Shown: piece by piece, positions 54,179-64,000 of the stretch
Layout: each line of letters begins with the position of its first letter
Position numbering within the stretch: position 1 is the first letter of the stretch
DNA from: Pollenia angustigena
Lineage: Eukaryota; Arthropoda; Insecta; Diptera; Polleniidae
Direction of reading: 5' to 3'
Assembly: GCA_930367215.1 (NCBI GenBank)
Contig: OV884059.1
Location: 20,856,945-20,920,944, forward strand
Length of the DNA stretch: 64,000 nucleotides
Notes under the pieces: generated by a model
What the model saw: the letters and a program-made list of their open reading frames with translations, nothing else
Databases searched by the model: none
What the model was told of the DNA's origin: nothing
Made by a program: the position numbers and the translations under genes

Positions 54179-55115
54179 ACATCGTCACTAATTGTGCTGT
54201 AATTATGCTACTCAGTTAGCAAAACGAATAAACTTCTTTTATAATTTCAGAAATTTACCTACTTTTGGCAACACTGCCAAATTCGATTTTTTTAATTAAG
54301 AACTCGTTTCTTCTATTAAGACAAGAATTAAAAAGTTTAACATTTATGTGTTGAAATAAATCATTGTCTTCCAATATATTTTTTCTTTCTTTAAATTTTA
54401 TTTCAAATTCTTTTTTTTTTATTTTTAGGGTATTTCTGTTTTTTTTTTAAGATTTCTTTGTACATACTTTGTACGAACACAATCTTTATAGCCAATAAAA
54501 TGATTTTTATTTATTTTTTTGCTTCAGATCTCTTGTCACACTCTGTCTATTTTTGTTTAAAGAAAATAAAGTCGAAATAAAGTGGGCGGCGCTTAAAGAA
54601 AGACAGACTATAGAAAGCCGGCATTTTAAAACTGGTTTCTGGTTTGTAATTTTATTTGTTTTTTCCACAATTGATCACATATGATTTACATATTTTTTTT
54701 GTGTGCTAACGATCAAGTGTATTTCATATATACATACAAATCTGGATACTTTTTTTTAGTAGCACATATTTATGCAAATGTAGGAAAAAAATCACAGGTG
54801 TCTTCGAAAGTTTATTGTAGACGAAAAATATGTAAATTACTAAAATTTATTATTTAAACATTGAAAAAAGCGCTATTGATTTGGCTACTGAGACTTATTT
54901 TTGTAGGTATTATGTCATATAATTTAAAATTTTTAGGCTAGAAACTTTGCGCCAGTATTCAACTTTATTTTCCGGAAGAGAACCATTCTTTAAGAAAATT
55001 ACTTTCCTACTATTTTTGTCACAGGGTATATGACCGGAGTAAATTATTAATACATGAAATCCAATTCAATAAGACTAAATTTTTTTTAAACCTTTCCTTA
55101 TTATCCCTTATGCTA
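54179..55115. other. AT-rich spacer
   Basis: No repeat copy or gene is recognised. Confidence 0.4.
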
Positions 55116-55607
55116 TGTTCACACTTGGGGTTTTAAACGCGTTTAAGCAAAATGTTGATTAAGTTAATCAAAGCCGTTCACATTACATTTGAGATGATTA
55201 AGATGACAGATGATTAAGAAAAAAAAAAACACAACAAACAAATTTATATTTATTTAAAGTATTTAAAATGGATAAAAATACTTTTATAAAGTTATCAGAA
55301 GATTATTTTAATCATTTTAATGATAAAATTGTGAACATTTTTGAATTATTTAAGGAAAAAAATAAAAACATTAAGCAGAAATCTTGTGCGGGTATACACG
55401 CTCAATTGGCCGATTCTACATTATACTCAGTTTGAGGTATGCTCACTGGATTCTATGTGATTAATGAAGTGATTTAGTTGTAATTATGTCAATTTGAAGT
55501 GATTATCAAATCACTTCAATGTATGGGTAATCATCTCGATTTTGAAGTGATTAAAGATTAATCACGTTCGAGGTGCTTAAACGCGTTTAAGAACTCAAGT
55601 GTGAACA
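55116..55607. mobile_element. MITE with TGTTCACACTTG termini and a small ORF
   Basis: TGTTCACACTTG...TTAAACGCGTTTAAGC at the left is matched in inverted form at the right end. The flanks CTA and TTA are an imperfect 3-bp duplication. The TTCACAC core recalls the other Harbinger-like ends here. GATTA/TAATC motifs recur inside. Confidence 0.68.
55268..55435 (+). CDS. 55-codon ORF inside MITE, possible remnant of a transposon protein
   Basis: The frame starts MDKNTFIKLSEDYFNHF and continues KEKNKNIKQKS before a stop 55 codons in. It lies wholly between the inverted ends, so it could be the N-terminus of a Myb/SANT-like or other accessory protein of the autonomous parent, left by internal deletion. 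I do not recognise a domain with certainty and the frame may be chance. Confidence 0.25.
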   Translation: MDKNTFIKLSEDYFNHFNDKIVNIFELFKEKNKNIKQKSCAGIHAQLADSTLYSV

Positions 55608-56086
55608 TTAGATTGGTCGCAATTTTATTTTTTTAAATTTAATTGTTTGCGCTGCTTAAAATATGAGGTTTGGTGTAAGAAATCATGATCTAATTTTTCA
55701 GGTCAGGTAATTTTTCGGTGCCTAGCCGTGCCGGGTGGGGCCAAAAGCTCCCCATATTATAAAAAAAAACATATTTTCTATCAGATCTTTAAAGTTATAC
55801 TAGTTGAAAAGCCGAAAATCAAAAATACTACGATCTTCCGCAGAGAAAGTACTTCAAGTGTGCCAAATTTCAGCTTCCTATGTCATCAGATGGCTTCAGA
55901 AAGTTGCTGAAAGAATAGGACATACATGCAAACGTCCTGACATACTAAGAAATTGTATATTGTATAGATAGATTAAAGTATTTGCTGTTTAATATTTTAG
56001 TATGATACGAACGAAAGATTTTTAACCTAATTCGGGGTCGCTGAATCCAGTGGTGCTAGCCGTTTTTTTAGGTTAGCTTTGGTTTT
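55608..56086. other. Spacer
   Basis: A moderately GC-rich segment around 55700-55910 has an open frame (55728-55910) without a known motif. Confidence 0.35.
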
Positions 56087-56364
56087 CGAGATATACCGTT
56101 ATTTCGAAAATTAAGGATGTTGCACAACATATGTTCGCGCAACACAAAAACGCTTTAGCTTATTGAAAAACTAAAAAAAACCGAAATTCCGCAATAAAAT
56201 TTACTTCAAGAAAGTTAAAAAGGTTTTTCTCTATGTTGACTTTGGTTTTCGAGATATACCGTTATTTCGAAAATTAAGGAGGTTGCACAACATATATTCG
56301 CGTAACTCAAAAACGCTTTAGCTTATTGAAAAACTAAAAAAAAAACCGAAATTCCGCAATAACA
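56087..56364. repeat. ~150-bp tandem duplication
   Basis: TTTTCGAGATATACCGTTAT begins each of two copies (about 56092 and 56242), which stay over 90 percent alike through AACCGAAATTCCGCAATAA. The second copy runs directly into the truncated end of the family B element. Confidence 0.85.
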
Positions 56365-58378
56365 TTTACGGAGTTCGGCAAAAAATGATGTTCGGTCAAA
56401 GCTCGAACTTTTTTATGAAATAACATATTTGTTATAATTTCAAATTATAATTTGGCATCATTGTTTATGAAAATAATACGAAAACAATACAACTATTTTT
56501 CTCTATGATTATTAGTTCGAAGCGATGACTAAATAAAATGCTTAAGTGTATAAAAATGGGGTTATATGTGTAATTTTTAGAAGTAAAAAATACAAAAAAA
56601 AAAAAAAACAGTTACATTTTTTTTGGCAAACAAATACTCTCTATTTTATTCTGCGAATGGTAAGATAATCTATAGTTTTGGGTGAACCACAAACCAAACT
56701 TTATAGTATACATTGTTCCAGATAAAAATGTCATCCAATCCATTATGGAGTTTTTTTTAAAAAAAATTGAGCAAGCGCTAAATGCAAATGTTGCGCCAAA
56801 CAAAAGTCAATGGGGAGTCCATTGCCAAGCAAACAAACAACTGCCAATATTAAACGCCCCTTAAAGAAAATACAACCCATAGAATTCAAAAAATACCATG
56901 TAGAGGTTTGAGAACTAATATGTATACCAGGGCTATAACCAAATTATTGGCATAGTACGACGGAGTGGCCAAGAATGTTTTAGTAATGAAAACACCTGTC
57001 TCCCATCGTTTTGCGAAAAAAACCTTACGCAGGGAAGCAAATTTCTAAAACTTTTTGAACCGCGATGAATTGTAAACCGTAGGAATTTTTAAATTTAAAG
57101 CAGTGGATAAATTCCAAAATAGCATTTAAGTGATACATATAGGAATATATACAAATATCAGGTGTAAATTTTTTTAAAATTCCCGATCCCTGCGTGAACT
57201 TTTTTAACAATCCGAAAACATTGTCATATTTTTTATTAATAACTAGCATATACCCGCTACTTCGTTAGCGTCTCCTTTTTCTTCGTGGACATATTTATAT
57301 GCCAAAGTTTATTTGTCTAGGTTTAAACTTGTTTAAATTCTAGCATTTAACCCGCTACTTTAGTATTGACAAGAAGCTAAAGAAAACTATCAAATTTCCC
57401 GTATTTCCTTTTTTGGGTACTATATTTTTCCCCCATTAAAGTATCAAAAATTTTAGTATTGTAGTTGCAGCCCATAATTTAGTACGAATATGTCAATGAA
57501 TGGAAGAAAATGTTTTGTAAAAAAAGTACCAAAAATAGTTACGATTTTCACCCCTTAAATGTTCGAATTTCGAAAAAGTACCAAATTTGTGTTCGTATTT
57601 TTTTTTTTTTATAAGTATCGAATGTGTTATAAACTTTGTTTCTATGTTTATTGGTTCAAAAGATAAATGGGGTGTCAAAAAAGTTCCAAAATTCAGGTTT
57701 TACCCGTTTACTCCCTAAAAGGGCCGAATTTTAAAAAAGTACCAGACACCTGTCCGCTTATTTTTCTAAAGAACAACAATAAGTATTAAATTTTTTTGTA
57801 TCTCTTTTAGTTTTGAAGATATAAGGTTACCGAATTTTCCCGTTTTTACCCTTTTTTACACCCTAAAAATTCGAATTTCCAAAAATCCCGTCTTAGTGGA
57901 TCGATTTGGGGAGTGAGCAATCTCTGGTATAAATCTCAAGTTTCTAGGGTCAGCGTTTTGGGCTGGACGATGATGAATGAGTCAGTCAGTCAGTCACTCA
58001 CGCAACTCTTTTATATATATAGAATAGATAGATTTTTAATGTTCTACACGACTATACTATACCGTTTTTGATTTTCGTTTTGTATTAAACTTGAGCTTTA
58101 TTTTTTGTCTCTAAAAAAAACATTTACTAATTATTTTTTAATTTTTAATTTTGAGTCAAAACTTTTGACAACTATAAAGTGCAATTTATCTTTTCATGTT
58201 GCATCCTTCCAAAAGTGTAAATGTAATAATTTCCCGAAATTTCAATTTGGTTTTAAATAAATACATTAAAAAAGTACAATTGTTCAGATCTATTAACAAA
58301 AAGTTCGAGTTCGGCCGAACTTGTCAAAATTTACCGAAGTTCGGGTTCGGTCTCAAAAAGTGCGTTCGGTCGGACACT
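56364..58378. mobile_element. Family B transposon copy 2, inverted and truncated
   Basis: The right end at 58378 is the inverted AGTGTCCGACCGAAC terminus and the whole unit mirrors 5970-9233, including Helitron 1. The left terminus is cut at about 56366, after CGGAGTTCGGC. Helitron 2 is absent: the sequence near 56430 reads straight through its insertion point. Confidence 0.86.
57243..58032 (-). mobile_element. Helitron 1, copy 2
   Basis: CTAG at 57243-57246 and the minus-strand TC at 58031-58032 delimit it. It matches 6320-7118 throughout and occupies the same site in the host transposon, so it predates the spread of the two host copies. Confidence 0.82.
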
Positions 58379-58447
58379 ATACATTACACAAACGCCCTGA
58401 ACAGTGAAAGACTTGAGCACTGAACAAGTGCCGCGTATGGACAGTAT

Positions 58448-58698
58448 CAAGGTATATTTATAGCAGGTAGCCGCAAGATTACAACAATTGTACAACAAAA
58501 CGAACAACATGACTTTTTATTGTTGTCATGTGATACGAACTGTCAAACGGCAAAAGGGTTGATAAGAGACAAAAAAGATAAGGACAAAAACTTGTTTACT
58601 TGTTTACTAAACCACATTTGACAGTTCGTATCACAAAACAAGCAAATAAAAAAATAATCAGCAGGCTTTCCGAGTTTACCTGCTATAAATATACCTTG
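58448..58698. mobile_element. MITE with nested inverted repeats
   Basis: CAAGGTATATTTATAGCAGG and CCTGCTATAAATATACCTTG are the ends; a second inverted pair, TGATACGAACTGTCAAA and TTTGACAGTTCGTATCA, lies inside at 58530-58637. No duplication was resolved. Confidence 0.78.
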
Positions 58699-58978
58699 GA
58701 CAATATTAATAAAAAATTTTAATGTCAAATTACGAGAATTTAATGGCCATTTTCTCATTAGGCGATTATCTTTTTTCCCAACGAAAAACTGCACTTTAAA
58801 TAAATTTGGTTTTCTCAATGTCTCATTTGCAATCAAATCAATCGCAAAGCTAACCGGCACTCATCTGACAATTATTTATTTTCCTTTTATTTGCCGTACA
58901 GATAAATTCAATCAGCTGACTCCCATCTTTTACATGTATTTTGAGTGGCGTTGCCAGCTGAAAACTTTGTTTTTCTCG
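58699..58978. other. Spacer
   Basis: Minus-strand ORF 58543-58860 overlaps the MITE and shows no motif. Nothing is supported. Confidence 0.35.
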
Positions 58979-59084
58979 TTATATTGAGAAACCCAAAATC
59001 GTTAACGGACAGTTTATCGGTCCAATAAATTTATGTTGACATTAAGTAACAGACAGTTTGTCGATACATTGAGAAAATGGTCAT
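58979..59084 (+). repeat. Dispersed repeat, inverted copy of 1490-1594
   Basis: See 1490-1594. Here the two internal sub-units (GTTAACGGACAGTTTATCGG and AGTAACAGACAGTTTGTCGA) are well preserved. Confidence 0.65.
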
Positions 59085-59795
59085 AAGTCTTTCTTCGTTT
59101 TTTTGCCATTTAAAAAAAAATTACTATCAAAAACAAAACTTTCAAAACTGTTCGGTAACCGTCTATTTAAAAAAAATTCAAAATTTTGACATACGAAAAT
59201 GTATATGAAAGAAAAGGACCAATATGTATACACATTTTTATTTTGTTATTTCAACAGACTGGCCCAACAGGAATTCTTTTGTTGAAAACTGCTGCCAAAC
59301 TGCGCAATATGCAAATTTATGCAAGACATTTTTTTTTTATCCAAATGCATATTGTTCATGCAAATAGCAGGAAAAACTTGCACATATTATGTCAATAAAC
59401 TTTACAATTTTTATATTAATTTTTATGCAAAGTCTTCTTTCCGTATCATTGTTTTATATACGGGCATGGTCTTATTGTATTTTTTTGTAATATTTAAAAA
59501 ATACAATTTTTTAGTTATTAAAAAAAAAAAATCAAAATTTTATTTTACAAATTATATAATTTAAACAACTGCGAGAGGCTAATGATTGCTTCATTAGTGG
59601 ATTGCCGTTACCCGTTTTTGCACGGCATATAATTCTGAAAACATATCGACCTAGGCTTGCCAGATCGAAATCGGCAAAAACTTGACATTTAAAAGAAAAA
59701 GCTTGATTTTTCTTGACAACTAAAAAAATTTGGTTAAATGAACAAACAAATGTATATTGTTGTTGAGTTTGTTATTTTTAAAATAAATACTGATG
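59085..59795. other. AT-rich spacer
   Basis: Nothing is recognised. Confidence 0.4.
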
Positions 59796-59960
59796 TTATA
59801 CGTAGCGGAGCAGATTTAACGATGTCCATATATCCGTCCGTTGAGTTGTGTATGTTGAAATGGGGTTTCTTAAGAAGATATTTATATCGCGTATAATCCG
59901 GAATTGAAATTCGGAGATCGGTACACATATAAAAGAAATATCAGCAATAAGTTGTAAATT
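59796..59960 (+). repeat. DINE-1-like fragment
   Basis: GATTTAACGATGTCCATATA followed by TCCGTCCGTTGAGTTGTG is the conserved central part with its GTCY microsatellite. Both ends are missing. Confidence 0.55.
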
Positions 59961-60077
59961 CCTTTTATTTCTACACATAAATATTTACTTTTTAAAGTCT
60001 GGTTAGAATTTAAGTATTTTATTTTTCAACTTTCACACAAAATAAAATTGGTAGTGAAATAACAAAATCGTTCTATA

Positions 60078-60141
60078 CATGAACTAGTTATAGACAAATA
60101 ACAACCAAATAACATGAACTAGTTATAGACAAATAACAACC
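60078..60141. repeat. 32-bp tandem duplication
   Basis: CATGAACTAGTTATAGACAA and the following ATAACAACC occur twice in direct succession. Confidence 0.85.
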
Positions 60142-61367
60142 TTTTCTACCAGAAAGCATGGTTCAGGCACAGAACGATAAGATAGAAGAGCTTAATTTTG
60201 CTCAGATATTTCGTATAATATATCTTAATCCGAAATTGATATTTAAAGCTAAAACTGAAACATTAAATTAATGGATTATGTAGGAAATTGAAAACAAATA
60301 AGACTCTGACAATATTTCTGCTATACATTCTTCGTCCGTTCTTTGGGATACAAATTCCCATAGTTCTTTCCGACAATTTATTTTAACTACAGGCCAAATA
60401 TAATTAGCACGATTTATAATGGTTAATTTTTCACAACAATTTAATGGACACTTTTTTAAAACTCCGATTTAGCTTGGCAAATTACATTTGTTCTTGATTA
60501 TTGACGCATATTGAAAATCAAGCCCGTCTGGCAACCCTATATCGACCCCTTTGCGCGAAATTATCGTATGTTACAAAAACCAAATTTTACAGGACAGCCA
60601 TTTTTCTACTTTTCTCTGCTTTCGCTTGCAATATCAAAATTAAAATATACATTGAATTTTTGGAGCAACGAAGTGGAATTCGCCTACAATATTTTGTCAG
60701 GTGACGTCTCTTTGAATGTAGAACAAGATTGCATCAAAAACTCAATTTCCAAAGAATTGGCAAATACGATAATTTCGCGCAAAGTGGTCGATATATTTTC
60801 GTAAAAAAACCAGCTGATGTCTAATCGTTTGTCAGAAGATAGAAATCAAATGGGGTTTCTTCCGACTGTCAAAAAATCTTATTTATTATAACAGTTTGTA
60901 TTCACACTATCACTCATGAAATAATAATTTGATTTGCTTTTGTTAAAATGCAACCCTGACCAAATTAAAAGTATATTAATTAGATTTGGTTATGATGTGC
61001 TTAATTCCCAACTTAAACAATAAACTTTTCGGTATTTTGTCTAAACATTGATATCGTTGCAAATAAGAATTAGCACATTATAACAAAATCTTATAAATTA
61101 ATGAAAAATTTTGTACTCCCGAAAATAACTTGGATGAAAAAAAGTATTATTGCTTAGAAAAATTTCAAAAAACGATAAAGCCGAAGTTTATAACACATGA
61201 CATTCACAATTTTACATATTACCTACTTGAGTTTTTGACATATCTTAATACAAAGTATAATAGTGTAAAGTACCCTTAATTGAAATTTTTACAGAAGCAA
61301 TGTTTTAAACGTTAGATATGACATTTGTATTTTGCAATGGGAAACTTGACAAGTTAGATGTTAAAAA
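60142..61367. other. Spacer with a 97-codon ORF
   Basis: A plus-strand frame at 60511-60804 has no ATG at its start (TTG) and no known motif. No repeat copy is recognised. Confidence 0.35.
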
Positions 61368-61540
61368 CAGGGCTGTCAGACTTGGGGATTTATCCCCAAA
61401 GTTGGGGATTTTATGCGAGCAAAAAGGACAAAGAAAGTCATTTGGGGATTGGGGATTTTTTTGGGGATTTAAAAAAAAAATTCGGGGATTTTTTTGGGGA
61501 TTTAAAAAAAAAATTCGGGGATTTTTTGGGGATTTTACAC
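61368..61540 (+). repeat. hAT-like end with GGGGATTT tandem repeats
   Basis: CAGGGCTGTCAGACTTGGGG resembles a hAT terminus. GGGGATTTAAAAAAAAAATT then CGGGGATTTTTT repeats with a period of about 33 bp. The inverted partner end is not found. Confidence 0.55.
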
Positions 61541-61685
61541 TCTTTTAATATATTTTCCCTTTTATTATTTATGCTTATTTTTCTTTGTCTCGTATTAAAA
61601 ATATGAAAAAAAAGTAGCAAAACTTTTATCTTACTCTTATCAACAACTTATACGGTGTAAAAGGTCCTTATTAAGATTATCATTT

Positions 61686-63931
61686 TAGAAACTGGGAATT
61701 ATTTCCTTGTGAAGGTTACTTTATATTTTATTAAACGTTTTTTCATTTTTCGAATTTATTCTATGAGTTAAATTTCAGGTCTGTATTTTATAAAGCTTTT
61801 TTGTAATAGTTCTATTCTTTTAATTTTTCAGAAATGACTTTATACACTATCAGACTATTATATTGTATTTTCTTTTTACATTTTACCTTAGCCTTCCTTT
61901 GGAAAGCAATGAAGTATATTGAATGTACAGAAAAATTTACAATTATTAGACACCAGCAGAATGTAATGCATTTTCTGGCCCGCTACGGCCTTCGTCAGCA
62001 TTCTTTGTGTCTCACTGGATAGTGTTACTTTATAAATTGAATGTATTTAACTCAACTATTTTAACAATTAGAAACTGGGAATTATTTCCTTGTGAAGGTT
62101 ACTTTATATTTTATTAAACGTTTTTTCATTTTTCGAATTTATTCTATGAGTTAAATTTCAGGTCTGTATTTTATAAAGCTTTTTTGTAATAGTTCTATTC
62201 TTTTAATTTTTCAGAAATGACTTTATACACTATCAGACTATTATATTGTATTTTCTTTTTACATTTTACCTTAGCCTTCCTTTGGAAAGCAATGAAGTAT
62301 ATTGAATGTACAGAAAAATTTACAATTATTAGACACCAGCAGAATGTAATGCATTTTCTGGCCCGCTACGGCCTTCGTCAGCATTCTTTGTGTCTCACTG
62401 GATAGTGTTACTTTATAAATTGAATGTATTTAACTCAACTATTTTAACAATTAGAAACTGGGAATTATTTCCTTGTGAAGGTTACTTTATATTTTATTAA
62501 ACGTTTTTTCATTTTTCGAATTTATTCTATGAGTTAAATTTCAGGTCTGTATTTTATAAAGCTTTTTTGTAATAGTTCTATTCTTTTAATTTTTCAGAAA
62601 TGACTTTATACACTATCAGACTATTATATTGTATTTTCTTTTTACATTTTACCTTAGCCTTCCTTTGGAAAGCAATGAAGTATATTGAATGTACAGAAAA
62701 ATTTACAATTATTAGACACCAGCAGAATGTAATGCATTTTCTGGCCCGCTACGGCCTTCGTCAGCATTCTTTGTGTCTCACTGGATAGTGTTACTTTATA
62801 AATTGAATGTATTTAACTCAACTATTTTAACAATTAGAAACTGGGAATTATTTCCTTGTGAAGGTTACTTTATATTTTATTAAACGTTTTTTCATTTTTC
62901 GAATTTATTCTATGAGTTAAATTTCAGGTCTGTATTTTATAAAGCTTTTTTGTAATAGTTCTATTCTTTTAATTTTTCAGAAATGACTTTATACACTATC
63001 AGACTATTATATTGTATTTTCTTTTTACATTTTACCTTAGCCTTCCTTTGGAAAGCAATGAAGTATATTGAATGTACAGAAAAATTTACAATTATTAGAC
63101 ACCAGCAGAATGTAATGCATTTTCTGGCCCGCTACGGCCTTCGTCAGCATTCTTTGTGTCTCACTGGATAGTGTTACTTTATAAATTGAATGTATTTAAC
63201 TCAACTATTTTAACAATTAGAAACTGGGAATTATTTCCTTGTGAAGGTTACTTTATATTTTATTAAACGTTTTTTCATTTTTCGAATTTATTCTATGAGT
63301 TAAATTTCAGGTCTGTATTTTATAAAGCTTTTTTGTAATAGTTCTATTCTTTTAATTTTTCAGAAATGACTTTATACACTATCAGACTATTATATTGTAT
63401 TTTCTTTTTAAATTTTACCTTAGCCTTCCTTTGGAAAGCAATGAAGTATATTGAATGTACAGAAAAATTTACAATTATTAGACACCAGCAGAATGTAATG
63501 CATTTTCTGGCCCGCTACGGCCTTCGTCAGCATTCTTTGTGTCTCACTGGATAGTGTTACTTTATAAATTGAATGTATTTAACTCAACTATTTTAACAAT
63601 TAGAAACTGGGAATTATTTCCTTGTGAAGGTTACTTTATATTTTATTAAACGTTTTTTCATTTTTCGAATTTATTCTATGAGTTAAATTTCAGGTCTGTA
63701 TTTTATAAAGCTTTTTTGTAATAGTTCTATTCTTTTAATTTTTCAGAAATGACTTTATACACTATCAGACTATTATATTGTATTTTCTTTTTACATTTTA
63801 CCTTAGCCTTCCTTTGGAAAGCAATGAAGTATATTGAATGTACAGAAAAATTTACAATTATTAGACACCAGCAGAATGTAATGCATTTTCTGGCCCGCTA
63901 CGGCCTTCGTCAGCATTCTTTGTGTCTCACT
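61686..63931 (+). repeat. 383-bp tandem satellite, five full units and one partial
   Basis: Units start at TAGAAACTGGGAATTATTTC at 61686, 62069, 62452, 62835, 63218 and 63601, exactly 383 bp apart and almost identical. Each contains a TTTAATTTTTCAG tract, then a 62-codon frame (for example 61834-62022), then CCCGCTACGGCCTTCGTCAG. One visible change is C to A in the fifth unit at about 63412. The unit corresponds to the single dispersed copy at 19300-19645. Near identity points to recent unequal exchange or rolling-circle amplification. Confidence 0.97.
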
Positions 63932-64000
63932 GAAAATACAGACCTGAAATTTAACTCATAGAATAAATTCGAAAAATGAAAAAACGTTTAATAGATTATC
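63932..64000 (-). repeat. Inverted continuation of the satellite
   Basis: From 63932 the sequence is the reverse complement of the unit part TTTCATTTTTCGAATTTATT to CAGGTCTGTATTTT. The sixth unit is cut after CTCACTG, so the array turns head to head at an internal point. The window ends inside the inverted part, after a change to TAGATTATC. Confidence 0.93.

Noticed and set aside
61834..63961. Repeated 62-codon ORF in every satellite unit as a tandem gene family
   Set aside because: Compared with the dispersed copy at 19368-19550, most differences in the frame change the amino acid and few are silent, so there is no sign of protein-level constraint. The frame comes along with near-identical units.
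61686..64000. CRISPR-like array
   Set aside because: Units are 383 bp and contiguous without spacers, in a eukaryotic context.

Overview
The window is AT-rich eukaryotic DNA, most likely from a large, repeat-laden genome of a higher fly (Diptera, possibly calyptrate). The best evidence is one coding exon near the left edge that closely matches the N-terminal part of Drosophila Fizzy-related (fzr/rap, the Cdh1 activator of the anaphase-promoting complex), plus DINE-1/INE-1-like, mariner, Tc3-like, piggyBac, hAT and PIF/Harbinger-like transposons typical of insects. Nothing bacterial is present: there are no operons, ribosome binding sites or CRISPR arrays.

Layout. 1-663 holds a MITE fragment, a TTAA-flanked MITE and the fzr-like exon (411-663, + strand) with a GTAAGT donor. 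No later fzr exon is recognisable in the remaining 63 kb, so the rest is probably one giant intron or a repeat-filled stretch beyond it. 1.5-5.7 kb has a 1-kb TIR element (second copy at 43.6 kb), a dead Tc3-like transposase and small MITEs. 5.97-9.23 kb is a TIR transposon with 10-bp target duplications carrying two Helitrons; an inverted relative at 56.4-58.4 kb lacks one of them and gives its empty site. 9.8-10.3 kb is a (TATG)n microsatellite. 13.1-17.1 kb holds a mariner remnant, a 1.4-kb foldback palindrome nested in another TIR element, and a LINE-tailed retroelement with a 13-bp target duplication. 18.75-19.65 kb is a hAT MITE inserted in a single dispersed copy of the satellite unit found at the right end. 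21.2-23.2 kb is a 5'-truncated LINE with a 557-codon reverse transcriptase frame, followed by two tRNA-derived SINEs. 26.2-38.7 kb is dense in DNA transposons: PIF/Harbinger-like MITEs with 3-bp duplications, two Foldback-like elements and a hAT element. 38.9-43.1 kb holds hAT remains and a complete-ended but dead piggyBac element. 43.6-55.6 kb holds further elements, a palindromic minisatellite, a DINE-1-like element, SINE and LINE pieces. 61.7-64.0 kb is a 383-bp tandem satellite, six units, whose orientation flips at 63.93 kb.

Apart from the fzr exon no host gene is convincingly visible; two small ORFs (12.3 and 45.7 kb) are listed as weak candidates. The biological content is the nested history of mobile elements: PIF/Harbinger-like MITEs with several different termini, Foldback-like elements built from inverted sub-repeats, a Helitron with a paralogous empty site, and a sequence module shared by dispersed TIR elements and the tandem satellite.
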